Shown here: positions 23,484 through 30,424 of the stretch, piece by piece
Position numbering within the stretch: the stretch's first letter is position 1
Layout: each line of letters opens with the position of its first letter
From: Paenibacillus ehimensis NBRC 15659
GTDB lineage: Bacteria > Bacillota > Bacilli > Paenibacillales > NBRC-103111
Length of the DNA stretch: 37,182 nucleotides
Assembly: GCF_004000785.1 (NCBI RefSeq)
Contig: NZ_BILX01000069.1
Location: 1-37,182 of the forward strand
Direction of reading: 5' to 3'
Translations under genes and position numbers: made by a program
Notes under the pieces: model-generated
Databases searched by the model: none
What the model was told of the DNA's origin: nothing
Seen by the model: only the letters and a program-made list of their open reading frames with translations

Positions 23484-23726
23484 GTGCTGCTCATGGCTTT
23501 CGATTCAACACAGCAAGCTTTGAGGGCGGAGATGCTCCTCGATTATGCGGATATCGAAAACGATATGTGTCCTACCCCCAAAGAAATTACGGCAGGATGC
23601 GCGTTATCCCTGGAATTTCAGGAGGCCGATCTTCTGGAGGTTAAGCGTATTATCAAAGAAGAACGGGTAGATATCCACGGGCTCTATATGAAAGAGGACG
23701 GGCATTATGTTAACATAGAGTTGTAA
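23484..23726 (+). CDS. DUF3343 (Se/S carrier-like) protein
   Basis: An 80-residue small protein of the DUF3343 family, which Pfam describes as a putative Se/S carrier. Two cysteines stand out: C29 in NDMCPTPKEI, similar to the CPxP of TusA/YedF sulfur carriers, and C39 in TAGCAL. The GTG at 23484 has the strong AAGGGGGTGG site about 6 bases upstream. A GTG three codons earlier (23475) is inside that site and less likely. It lies 15 bases upstream of the mscS-like gene and near a cysteine desulfurase-like gene. A sulfur-carrier role is inferred from the family. Confidence 0.8.
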   Translation: MLLMAFDSTQQALRAEMLLDYADIENDMCPTPKEITAGCALSLEFQEADLLEVKRIIKEERVDIHGLYMKEDGHYVNIEL

Positions 23727-23741
23727 GGTGGGAGATCATAA

Positions 23742-24641
23742 ATGAATGAAATGCTGGAGAAAAACGGGTTATCCACATGGGGACAATTTCAAGAAAAGCT
23801 GATCAACTATGTATCCAATCCGGAATTGTGGACAGGATTGTTGTTCACTGTCATTAAAATCGTATTGATTTATATCGCGGGAAGAGTGATCATTAAGGTT
23901 GCGGAGAAAGCGCTGCAGCATATGATCATGGCGCGGGACAAAGGACCGATCAAGTTCGACGCAAGGCGTTCGAAAACGATAGGCAAGCTCGTGGGAAATA
24001 TTATTACTTACGTTGTTAACTTTATTATGATTTTGATGATTTTGAGCCAGTTTCAAGTGAATCTCGGACCGGTCTTGGCTGGCGCCGGGGTCGTTGGGCT
24101 GGCGATCGGTTTCGGGGCTCAAAGCTTGGTAAAGGACGTCATTACCGGATTTTTCATTATTTTTGAAGACCAGTTTGCAGTAGGTGACGTTATTCAAGTA
24201 GGCAATTACAAAGGAACAGTCGAAGAAATCGGCCTGCGGGTAACCCGGGTGAAGAGCTGGACAGGGGAAGTGCACATCATTCCGAACGGGACAATCGCGC
24301 AGGTTACCAACTTTTCCATTAATAACTCGCTTGCCGTCATTGATGTCTCGGTAACGTATGAAACGGATATTGATTTTGCGATGAAAATTCTTGAGGATAC
24401 CGTCAAAACATTTTATGATACAAGTGTAGATATGGTCAAAGAGCCTGAAGTGCTCGGGATTCATATGATGGGAGCAACGGAAATTACGCTGCGGATTACG
24501 GCGGAGTGTAAGCCGAACCAGCAGTTCGGGGTAGCAAGGAAGCTGAATGCGGAGATCAAGAAAGCCTTCGAGGCCAACGGGATTCAAATTCCTTATCCAC
24601 GGATGATCACTTATCATAGAACGGAAAAGGCGGAATCGTGA
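23742..24641 (+). CDS. Small-conductance mechanosensitive channel (MscS family)
   Basis: A 299-residue membrane channel that opens under membrane tension to release solutes during osmotic downshock. It has three membrane segments (about residues 31-51, 84-103 and 108-140), the last being the pore helix with the glycine/alanine-rich LAGAGVVGLAIGFGAQSLVKD. The MscS beta domain follows (FEDQFAVGDVIQVGNYKGTVEEIGLR, then PNGTI) and a C-terminal alpha/beta domain. It resembles YkuT/YhdY-type channels of Bacillus. Its stop codon overlaps the DUF951 start (TGATG). Confidence 0.95.
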   Translation: MNEMLEKNGLSTWGQFQEKLINYVSNPELWTGLLFTVIKIVLIYIAGRVIIKVAEKALQHMIMARDKGPIKFDARRSKTIGKLVGNIITYVVNFIMILMILSQFQVNLGPVLAGAGVVGLAIGFGAQSLVKDVITGFFIIFEDQFAVGDVIQVGNYKGTVEEIGLRVTRVKSWTGEVHIIPNGTIAQVTNFSINNSLAVIDVSVTYETDIDFAMKILEDTVKTFYDTSVDMVKEPEVLGIHMMGATEITLRITAECKPNQQFGVARKLNAEIKKAFEANGIQIPYPRMITYHRTEKAES

Positions 24642-24874
24642 TGGAAAAGAAGCAGTATCAGTTGGGCGATGTCGTACAGATGAAGAAGCCCCATCCCTGC
24701 GGGACGAACGAGATGGAGATCATCCGGATGGGGATGGACATTCGCATCAAGTGTGTCGGGTGCAAGCACAGCGTGCTCGTTCCCCGATCCAAATTCGAGA
24801 GCAAGCTGAAAAAAGTGCTCCGTTCCGCCGAGCCAACGGAAGATTCTGCGGCAACCGAACAGGGAGAAGCTTGA
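24641..24874 (+). CDS. DUF951 protein, putative zinc-ribbon
   Basis: A 77-residue protein of the DUF951 family (YyzM-like), function unknown. The layout is YQLGDVVQMKKPHPCG, then IIRMGMDIRIKCVGCKHSVLVPR. C20, C38 and C41, perhaps with a nearby histidine, could bind a metal; this is inference. The ATG overlaps the mscS stop codon; a GTG one codon upstream is also in frame. The C-terminal 15 residues are low-complexity and acidic. Confidence 0.88.
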   Translation: MEKKQYQLGDVVQMKKPHPCGTNEMEIIRMGMDIRIKCVGCKHSVLVPRSKFESKLKKVLRSAEPTEDSAATEQGEA

Positions 24875-24898
24875 CGGCTGGTAAATATTAAAAAGCAC

Positions 24899-24928
24899 TT
24901 GCATAGATGCAGGTGTATATGCTATTAT
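24899..24928 (+). promoter_or_regulatory. Probable promoter of tRNA-Ser
   Basis: TTGCAT (24899-24904) and TATTAT (24923-24928) are 18 bases apart, 20 bases upstream of the tRNA 5' end. Confidence 0.55.
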
Positions 24929-24948
24929 ATTTCTTGTCCCTTTAATGC

Positions 24949-25039
24949 GGAAAGGTACCCAAGAGGCCCAAGGGGGCTGACTCGAAATCAGCTAGGCGGC
25001 GCAAGCCGTGCGTGGGTTCGAATCCCACTCTTTCCGCCA
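24949..25039 (+). tRNA. tRNA-Ser (anticodon CGA)
   Basis: A class II tRNA of 91 bases including an encoded CCA. The acceptor stem is GGAAAGG with TCTTTCC, and the discriminator is G as in serine tRNAs. The anticodon stem-loop GCTGA-CTCGAAA-TCAGC gives anticodon CGA, reading UCG. A long variable arm (GGCGGCGCAAGCCGTGC region) and the T arm GTGGG-TTCGAAT-CCCAC complete it. Confidence 0.96.
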
Positions 25040-25056
25040 TAACATATAAAAGCGAG

Positions 25057-25078
25057 ACGACCGCAGGGTCGTTTTTTT
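25057..25078 (+). terminator. Intrinsic terminator after tRNA-Ser
   Basis: ACGACC (25057-25062) and GGTCGT (25067-25072) form a stem with a 4-base loop, followed by seven Ts counting the last stem base. Confidence 0.85.
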
Positions 25079-25128
25079 GTTTCTGCGAAAGTGATAAGGC
25101 TATAACAACTTTCTAGTACATAAGAGTA

Positions 25129-25167
25129 ATCCCCGTATTCAGGACTTTATGTCACTGTTACGGGGAT
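25129..25167. repeat. Inverted repeat at the 3' end of the XRE gene
   Basis: ATCCCCGTA (25129-25137) and TACGGGGAT (25159-25167) form a perfect 9-bp stem with a 21-base loop. It overlaps the stop codon of the XRE regulator. A TTTT run follows only on the plus strand, so its use as a terminator for the regulator is uncertain. Confidence 0.5.
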
Positions 25168-25379
25168 TTTGCGTATTCATCATCGGGTATATATTCAAGC
25201 AGGTCTCCGGGTGTGCAACCCAATGCTTCGCACATTAAATTAAGTACCTCAACGCTTATAGCTTTAACGTGCCTATCCTCTGCTCGTAGTTTGCCATTGT
25301 TAACCCATTGACTAAGTGTATTGGGACGAATCCCTGTTTTCTTACTGAGTTGGTACATTGTCATTTGACGTTGATCCAA
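25158..25379 (-). CDS. XRE-family transcriptional regulator (small)
   Basis: A 73-residue protein that is nearly all helix-turn-helix: MTMYQLSKKTGIRPNTLSQWVNNGK is the HTH, and VEVLNLMCEALGCTPGDLLEYIPDDE is the usual Cro/CI-type C-terminal helix region. The start is a TTG; the nearest AGGAG site is about 20 bases upstream. The frame continues upstream (KLADLL...) in a way that resembles the normal N-terminus of this family but lacks an ATG/GTG/TTG, so the 5' end may be altered. It is divergent from the next small gene. The target is unknown; it may control itself. Confidence 0.8.
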   Translation of the reverse strand: MDQRQMTMYQLSKKTGIRPNTLSQWVNNGKLRAEDRHVKAISVEVLNLMCEALGCTPGDLLEYIPDDEYAKSP

Positions 25380-25428
25380 TAAATCTGCAAGCTTGAACGC
25401 TCCTAATAGTTAAGTCTAGCATAAACAT

Positions 25429-25441
25429 AACGCTTGACGTT
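25429..25441. promoter_or_regulatory. Possible operator in the XRE divergent region
   Basis: AACG-CTTGA-CGTT is a 13-base interrupted palindrome overlapping a TTGACG -35-like hexamer (25434-25439). Binding by the adjacent XRE regulator is a guess. Confidence 0.2.
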
Positions 25442-25564
25442 ATTACCAATTTATTATCATTTCAGCTTAATAACTCCAAATGTTGTTACTCCATATACTA
25501 CGCATAAACCGATGGTCACAAGTTGTAAAGCAACGGCTTTTTAGTAGAGGAGGAATAGGGATCA

Positions 25565-25891
25565 TTGTTCAAACGGATTAAAATGGTGATTGAGCAAGGG
25601 GAAAACGAATTTGAATTAGTTGACGCTTATTTAACTCCGGATGGATCGCACGCGTTTTATATTCATGAAGGCACCATTCACTACACGATAGCTGTCCGGA
25701 CGCAAAACGAACGGGTTTATGTTGAAAGTCAGGTATCCATGCAATTAGGGGAAACGACCCGCGGCGAGGTAACCATTTATGATTTGCATGAGAGGCTGAT
25801 CGGTATGAGTGCATACCGGCTTTTAAATTTTCATGTCATTCACCATATGGATGATCTCAAATTTGATACTATGAAAATTAACGTTAAATAA
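25565..25891 (+). CDS. Hypothetical protein, 108 residues
   Basis: I do not recognise this protein. It is soluble by composition, with alternating beta-like segments (FELVDAYLTPDGSHAFYIHEG, TIHYTIAVRTQNERVYVESQV) and a histidine-rich NFHVIHHMDD near the C-terminus. The start is TTG after GAGGAGG with about 10 bases spacing; an in-frame ATG at 25583 is an alternative. It lies downstream of the divergent XRE gene and is followed by a terminator, so it is probably a single-gene transcript. Confidence 0.7.
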   Translation: MFKRIKMVIEQGENEFELVDAYLTPDGSHAFYIHEGTIHYTIAVRTQNERVYVESQVSMQLGETTRGEVTIYDLHERLIGMSAYRLLNFHVIHHMDDLKFDTMKINVK

Positions 25892-25989
25892 GGAATATAA
25901 GGGAAGCGATTTGCCCATATGAGTGGCTAAAGGAACAAGATAGAAAACGTCGATAAAAGAAGATGAAAAAAGACATTAGGCGCATAATA

Positions 25990-26023
25990 AAAGGAACCAA
26001 CTCAAAAGGGTTCCTTTAATCTT
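25990..26023. terminator. Bidirectional terminator between convergent genes
   Basis: AAAGGAACC (25990-25998) and GGTTCCTTT (26009-26017) form a 9-bp stem. T-rich sequence follows in both directions (TTTAATCTTTT rightward, TTTTATT leftward). It serves the 108-residue protein gene and the small membrane protein gene. Confidence 0.75.
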
Positions 26024-26072
26024 TTATATCGTATATTGTTAGGATACTTAATCTTCTGGCTGGCTTAGGGAT

Positions 26073-26327
26073 TCATTTCCCATCCTTCGTCCGTCGGTAG
26101 ACGGAGAAGCGGTCAACGGCGTAACCGATGATCGTCCACGAAAGAACGGTAAGCAAATAAAGCGGCCAAGGATTGATATCGGTGTAGGTGAAGATCGGGT
26201 AAAACCAGGCGGGCACGCTAAGCGAATAGAAGAGAAGATACACCGGATCGTATTCGTGTCCGATATAATGGATAAAGCACAGCACAATGCCCACTACGGT
26301 CAATATTTTCGTATATTTATAGCGCAT
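26073..26327 (-). CDS. Small membrane protein, unknown function
   Basis: An 84-residue protein with three hydrophobic segments (about residues 7-23, 29-46 and 53-70), rich in aromatic residues, and a basic C-terminus (RRTKDGK). I do not recognise a family. The ATG at 26327 has a strong AAAGGAGGCG site; the frame extends upstream but without membrane character. It is transcribed leftward together with, or after, the YjzC-like gene, about 75 bases away. Confidence 0.75.
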   Translation of the reverse strand: MRYKYTKILTVVGIVLCFIHYIGHEYDPVYLLFYSLSVPAWFYPIFTYTDINPWPLYLLTVLSWTIIGYAVDRFSVYRRTKDGK

Positions 26328-26401
26328 CTTTGGCGCCTCCTTTGTCCATGTTCCAAGGAAGCAGGCTCCCTGCCGATGGCTTGGAAGGGAGCGAGCAGGG
26401 G

Positions 26402-26584
26402 TCAGCCCCGAAACAGCTTCCACTTGCGGTTATGATTCGTTGTTTCCGGGAAAATATCTCCCTTGTTTAATCTGACGATCTTCGGGTTGTTAATGCCCAT
26501 GTGAAAGTCATTCTCGCCGACTTCCCTATATTCTCCGTCGTTCGGTGCTTTGTCTCCCGGACGGAATTCAGTCCATTCACCCAC
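26402..26584 (-). CDS. YjzC-like small protein
   Basis: A 60-residue protein resembling Bacillus YjzC: EFRPGDKAPNDGEYREVGE at the start, then NNPKIVRLNKGDIFPETTNHNRKWK. The function is unknown. The GTG start is 6 bases after AGGAGGTGG; an upstream extension of 28 codons is open but does not resemble the family. Confidence 0.85.
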   Translation of the reverse strand: MGEWTEFRPGDKAPNDGEYREVGENDFHMGINNPKIVRLNKGDIFPETTNHNRKWKLFRG

Positions 26585-26705
26585 ACCAAGCCACCTCCTG
26601 TGCTTAAATGTAATGTTAGATTTTCCATAAGGCTTTGGAAGCATGCGGGCTAATAATTGCCAGAACACCGCATAAAAAGGGCACCGTGCACGGATTTTGC
26701 TTGCG

Positions 26706-26734
26706 TTGAGTGCTCGATTTTGCTATAGTATTAT
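26706..26734 (+). promoter_or_regulatory. Promoter of the rpsF-ssb-rpsR operon
   Basis: TTGAGT (26706-26711) and TATTAT (26729-26734) are 17 bases apart, giving a leader of about 85 bases before rpsF. Confidence 0.65.
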
Positions 26735-26773
26735 GGTGCGAGTTTGGATATTATCGATTCTCGCTCCTTGCTC

Positions 26774-26805
26774 CTGACGGTACAAGCCGACTCGGGGGCC
26801 GTTAG
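26774..26805 (+). promoter_or_regulatory. Structured rpsF leader, candidate S6:S18 autoregulatory element
   Basis: CTGACGG (26774-26780) pairs with CCGTTAG (26799-26805), and an inner CCG-ACT-CGG hairpin sits within. It ends 5 bases before the rpsF ribosome site. Bacterial rpsF leaders bind the S6:S18 complex through a CCG-containing motif; that this is one is inferred from position and the CCG elements. Confidence 0.4.
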
Positions 26806-26824
26806 TCCAAAAGGAGGTGGCAAC

Positions 26825-27109
26825 ATGCGCAAATACGAAGTGATGTACATCATCCGTCCTGACCTGGAACAGGAAGCTGTTCAGGCTACGGTGGAGAAGT
26901 TCCAAAACATCATCAACAACGGTGGCGAAATTACGAAACACGACCTGATGGGTAAGCGCCGTCTTGCGTATGAGATCAACAAGCTGCGTGACGGTCATTA
27001 TGTGTTGGTACAATTCAACGCAAATAATGAAGTCGTTAGCGAGCTTGACCGCGTAATGAAGATTTCCGACGAAATCATTCGTTACCTGATCGTTAGAGAC
27101 GTAGCTTAA
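26825..27109 (+). CDS. rpsF: 30S ribosomal protein S6
   Basis: A 94-residue S6, small-subunit protein that pairs with S18. MRKYEVMYIIRPDLEQEAV and the later DLMGKRRLAYEINKLRDGHYVL are characteristic. The ATG at 26825 follows AAAGGAGGTGG; the longer open frame upstream runs through the leader and is not coding. It is the first gene of rpsF-ssb-rpsR. Confidence 0.98.
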   Translation: MRKYEVMYIIRPDLEQEAVQATVEKFQNIINNGGEITKHDLMGKRRLAYEINKLRDGHYVLVQFNANNEVVSELDRVMKISDEIIRYLIVRDVA

Positions 27110-27191
27110 GGCTTCGTGCCGTAATTGAGTTTGTTGACAACGAGCATCGTCAGACGATGCGGCCGTTGCAACGATCCGGGAGGGAATGCGG

Positions 27192-27671
27192 ATGTTGAAT
27201 CGTGTAATTCTGATCGGAAGGCTGACACGTGATCCCGAATTACGTTATACGCCGGCGGGTGTAGCTGTAACCCAGTTTACGCTTGCGGTAGACCGCCCCT
27301 TCACAAGCAACCAAGGGCAGCGGGAAGCGGATTTTATTCCGGTCGTAACTTGGCGCCAGCTTGCGGAGACTTGCGCAAACTACCTTCGCAAAGGGCGTTT
27401 GGCTGCAGTCGAAGGCCGTATTCAAGTGCGTAACTATGACAACAATGAAGGCCGTCGCGTCTATGTGACGGAGGTCATTGCGGACAATGTGCGTTTCTTG
27501 GAATCTGCAAACAGCGCAAACCGCGACGACAGCGGTATGGGCATGAGCGGCGGCGGTGGCAACAGTGGCGGCGGGAACCGCGGAAGCTACGGCGGAGGAC
27601 GCGAACAACAGGATCCTTTCCAGGATGACGGCAGACCGATCGACATTTCCGATGATGATTTGCCGTTCTAG
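27192..27671 (+). CDS. ssb: Single-stranded DNA-binding protein
   Basis: A 159-residue SSB. The OB fold (about 1-105) opens MLNRVILIGRLTRDPELRYT; a glycine-rich disordered linker (about 110-140) follows, and the acidic tip DISDDDLPF, which recruits replication and repair partners, ends the protein. The GGGAGGG site fits the ATG at 27192; the ATG two codons earlier is too close. It lies between rpsF and rpsR in the conserved operon. Confidence 0.97.
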   Translation: MLNRVILIGRLTRDPELRYTPAGVAVTQFTLAVDRPFTSNQGQREADFIPVVTWRQLAETCANYLRKGRLAAVEGRIQVRNYDNNEGRRVYVTEVIADNVRFLESANSANRDDSGMGMSGGGGNSGGGNRGSYGGGREQQDPFQDDGRPIDISDDDLPF

Positions 27672-27715
27672 CGATAGAGCGGAAGAACAATCTACGTAGA
27701 AAGGACTGAAAACAA

Positions 27716-27997
27716 GTGGAACAAAGAGAGAGACGTAATCCGGAAGAGCGCGGCGAAAGAAAGTTCGGCGGTCGCGGCAAAAAAGGCGGCAAGCGCCGGA
27801 AAGTGTGCTACTTCACGGTTAACAAAATTACGCACATCGACTACAAAGATATCGAGACGCTCAAGAAGTTCATCAGCGAGCGCGGCAAGATTCTTCCTCG
27901 TCGTGTGACAGGTACTTCCGCTAAATATCAGCGTATGCTGACCGTTGCGATCAAACGCGCGCGTCAAGTAGCACTGCTGCCTTATACAACGGAATAG
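27716..27997 (+). CDS. rpsR: 30S ribosomal protein S18
   Basis: A 93-residue S18. A charged, Arg/Glu/Gly-rich N-terminus is followed by the conserved core KVCYFTVNKITHIDYKD and the C-terminal RGKILPRRVTGTSAKYQRML. The start is GTG after AAAGGA. The protein carries a somewhat long, basic N-terminal extension (ERRNPEERGERKFGGRGKKGG). A terminator follows. Confidence 0.97.
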   Translation: MEQRERRNPEERGERKFGGRGKKGGKRRKVCYFTVNKITHIDYKDIETLKKFISERGKILPRRVTGTSAKYQRMLTVAIKRARQVALLPYTTE

Positions 27998-28006
27998 AAA
28001 GATTGG

Positions 28007-28041
28007 AAAAAGACAGCTGGCATCATGCCGACTGTCTTTTT
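28007..28041. terminator. Intrinsic terminator after rpsR
   Basis: AAAAAGACAG (28007-28016) and CTGTCTTTTT (28032-28041) enclose an inner GGCAT/ATGCC hairpin. The T-run on the plus strand ends the rpsF operon; the element is nearly symmetrical. Confidence 0.85.
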
Positions 28042-28098
28042 CTATATCGTTCTACTCATCCTGCATGCCTAATCTGATCCGGAGGGCGATAAATCTTG

Positions 28099-29811
28099 AT
28101 GCATTATGGCCTGCAAAACATGTTCTACAAATACGTATGGTCGGCAAATTGGTGGAGCCAAGGGGCGAAGGATGCGGCGGCTTCCCATATCGATCTTCGC
28201 TGTCAGAAGCGCGATAGCGCTGCGTTTCAGGCGCTGGTCAGCTCAGACCGTGACGACTTCCTGCTGACCGTAGGCGGAGATGCCCTATTAGGCAAAAGCG
28301 GCCCGATCAAGATCGTACGCTGCGAGGTGGAGACCGACGCGCCATGTGAGGTAGAGGTCAAGTTGATCGGCTTAATCGAAGACGACGACCGGACGCTCAA
28401 GTCCGATGTGCTGCTGGAGGACCGGCATGTCTATGTGCAGAAGCGGAAAATTCAACCGATTTGGATCGAGCTGCATGCGGGTGAGTCGGCCGCGGCCGGA
28501 ACGTACGGCGGGAAGGTGAAATTTTATGCGCATGCGATGTTCGAGGACGAGTTGCTGGAGCAGGAGCTGACGTTCAGCTTGACGATCGGTGACCGCGTGC
28601 TGCCGAAGCCGCAGGATTATTCGTTTTACTTGGACCTGTGGCAGCATAACTGCAATATTGCCCGGAAGTATAACGTCGCGTACTGGTCCGAGGAGCATTT
28701 TGCGATCCTGGACTCCTATCTGCACAGCTTAGGCCAGCTCGGGCAAAAAGCGCTGACGCTGATCGTATCCGAGGAGCCGTGGTGCGGCCAGCGCACGTTC
28801 ATCGACGCGGAACCGTCGGATTTGAACGAATACAGCATCGTGCCCGTCGTGAAGCGCCGCTCCGGCGAGTTCGCGTATGATTTTTCCCGGCTGGACCGGT
28901 ATGTCGAGCTTGGAGAGAAGCACGGCATTCGCGAGGAACTGGAGATTTTCGGCCTGATCAACGTCTGGGAGCATGAGGAGGAAGGCTTCGGAAGTATTGT
29001 GCAAGACTATCCCGATGCCATCCGTGTTCGATATTACGACGAAGCTGCGGGAAGCTACAAGTTCATCCGCGATAAAAATGATCTTGCGGCTTATGTGCAG
29101 GCGCTGGAACGGCATTTTATCGATAAGGGTTGGATCGATCGGGTTCGGGTCGTGGCCGACGAGCCGGAGGATTTCGAGTTGTTCGCTAAACGGATGGCGT
29201 GTCTTCGGGAGATGGCTCCTTCGTTCCAATACAAGGCGGCGATTCATCAAAGCGAATTTATTCGCAAAGGGATTCAAGGCATCGTCGATTATGTGCCGAT
29301 TCTGGACTGCGCGGCGGGCGAGTTCGAGCAGCTGATGCAGGTGCGGTCGGAGGCGAAAGGGCGGATGCTGTATTACGTCTGCTGCGTGCCGGACAAGCCG
29401 AATACGTTTATCAGCTCGCCGGCGATCGAATCGAGGGTTATTCCTTGGTTGGCGGAAAGGCTGCGGATGGACGGCTTTTTGCGGTGGAATTATACGGTGT
29501 GGCCGGACGATCCGCTCGAAAAACTGTCTTACCGGCCTTCGCTGTGGAAGGCGGGGGACACGAACTTCGTCTATCCGGGCAAAATGGGCCGGCCGCTGCT
29601 GTCGCTTCGCTACAAATGGCTGCAGCGGGGAATCCGGGATTTCGAATACATGCAGCTGCTCAAGCGAAGCGGGCTTGAGGGGCTCGTGGAACAGGCGCTG
29701 GAGCGCGTTTTCAAGTTCGATCATCCGGCGGAATTATGCCCCGGTTCGGGAAAAACGGCAGAGCAATTATACAGCTTCAATCCGCAGGATTACGACCGGC
29801 TCCACATGTAA
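28099..29811 (+). CDS. GH123/DUF4091-like glycoside hydrolase, apparently intracellular
   Basis: A 570-residue protein resembling DUF4091 proteins and the GH123 beta-N-acetylgalactosaminidase family, whose founding member came from Paenibacillus. A beta-rich N-terminal domain (about 1-165) is followed by a barrel-like region. The catalytic Asp-Glu pair would be D354-E355 in RVRVVADEPED, and the C-terminal SLRYKWLQRGIRDFEYMQLL is the DUF4091 signature. There is no signal peptide, so a cytosolic substrate is implied. The start is ATG at 28099, or TTG one codon earlier, after GGAGGG. It is flanked by terminators, so it is transcribed alone. The substrate is not known. Confidence 0.8.
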   Translation: MHYGLQNMFYKYVWSANWWSQGAKDAAASHIDLRCQKRDSAAFQALVSSDRDDFLLTVGGDALLGKSGPIKIVRCEVETDAPCEVEVKLIGLIEDDDRTLKSDVLLEDRHVYVQKRKIQPIWIELHAGESAAAGTYGGKVKFYAHAMFEDELLEQELTFSLTIGDRVLPKPQDYSFYLDLWQHNCNIARKYNVAYWSEEHFAILDSYLHSLGQLGQKALTLIVSEEPWCGQRTFIDAEPSDLNEYSIVPVVKRRSGEFAYDFSRLDRYVELGEKHGIREELEIFGLINVWEHEEEGFGSIVQDYPDAIRVRYYDEAAGSYKFIRDKNDLAAYVQALERHFIDKGWIDRVRVVADEPEDFELFAKRMACLREMAPSFQYKAAIHQSEFIRKGIQGIVDYVPILDCAAGEFEQLMQVRSEAKGRMLYYVCCVPDKPNTFISSPAIESRVIPWLAERLRMDGFLRWNYTVWPDDPLEKLSYRPSLWKAGDTNFVYPGKMGRPLLSLRYKWLQRGIRDFEYMQLLKRSGLEGLVEQALERVFKFDHPAELCPGSGKTAEQLYSFNPQDYDRLHM

Positions 29812-29819
29812 ACGGCTCC

Positions 29820-29847
29820 AACCACAGGCTTAAGGCTTGTGGTTTTT
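29820..29847 (+). terminator. Intrinsic terminator after the GH123-like gene
   Basis: AACCACA (29820-29826) and TGTGGTT (29838-29844), extended inward by an imperfect GGC/GCT pairing, are followed by TTT. Confidence 0.7.
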
Positions 29848-29873
29848 GCTTATCCCGGCGCGTCCGGTATGAT
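29846..29873 (+). promoter_or_regulatory. Possible promoter of the CBS-protein gene
   Basis: TTGCTT (29846-29851) and TATGAT (29868-29873) are 16 bases apart, about 85 bases upstream of the gene. Confidence 0.4.
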
Positions 29874-29959
29874 TTTTCTTCGGGGCTCGTATCATGATAT
29901 GATGGAAGGGAGGGCCACCCGGCCTCGGGGGTCTAGTAAGAGGAAAGTAGGGAGATCCG

Positions 29960-30376
29960 TTGAATATTGCATTTTTCCTTGTCCCGAAGGACGATGTCAT
30001 TTATTTATCCCCTCATCATACGATGCGTCAAGCGCTGGAGCGCATGGAATATCACCGGTATTCGGCCGTTCCGCTCGTGGACGATCACGGCAAGTATGTC
30101 GGGACGATTACGGAAGGGGACTTGCTCTGGAAGCTGAAGCATTCGCCGGAGATCGGCTTCGAGAATGCGCATAAGGTGCAGCTCAAGGACGTGCCTCAGC
30201 ATATGACGATCAATCCGGTGCGAATTAACCAGCAGATGCAGGATCTGATCACGCTGGCCACCAACCAGAACTTCGTGCCGGTGCTCGACGACAACGAGGT
30301 GTTCATCGGCATTATCCGCCGCCGCGAAATCATCGATTATTGCTTCAAGCTGTGGCAGTCGGAACAAAAGGTGTAA
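29960..30376 (+). CDS. Two-CBS-domain protein
   Basis: A 138-residue protein made of two CBS domains: the first about residues 5-60 (HTMRQALERMEYHRYSAVPLVDDHGKYVGTITEGDL), the second about 77-130 (MTINPVRINQQMQDL, FVPVLDDNEVFIGIIRRREII). Such stand-alone pairs bind adenine nucleotides; in Bacillus and Listeria some bind cyclic di-AMP (DarB/CbpB). Its place upstream of gdpP invites that idea, but the sequence does not prove it. The start is TTG after AGGGAG. Confidence 0.85.
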   Translation: MNIAFFLVPKDDVIYLSPHHTMRQALERMEYHRYSAVPLVDDHGKYVGTITEGDLLWKLKHSPEIGFENAHKVQLKDVPQHMTINPVRINQQMQDLITLATNQNFVPVLDDNEVFIGIIRRREIIDYCFKLWQSEQKV

Positions 30377-30381
30377 AAATG

Positions 30382-30390
30382 TGTTATAAT
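30382..30390 (+). promoter_or_regulatory. Extended -10 promoter before the MazG-like gene
   Basis: TGTTATAAT gives a consensus -10 (30385-30390) with a TGn extension. No good -35 lies at the right distance. Confidence 0.5.
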
Positions 30391-30424
30391 TAACGAAAGC
30401 GTCTTGGTAAGGGGAGAAGCAGCC

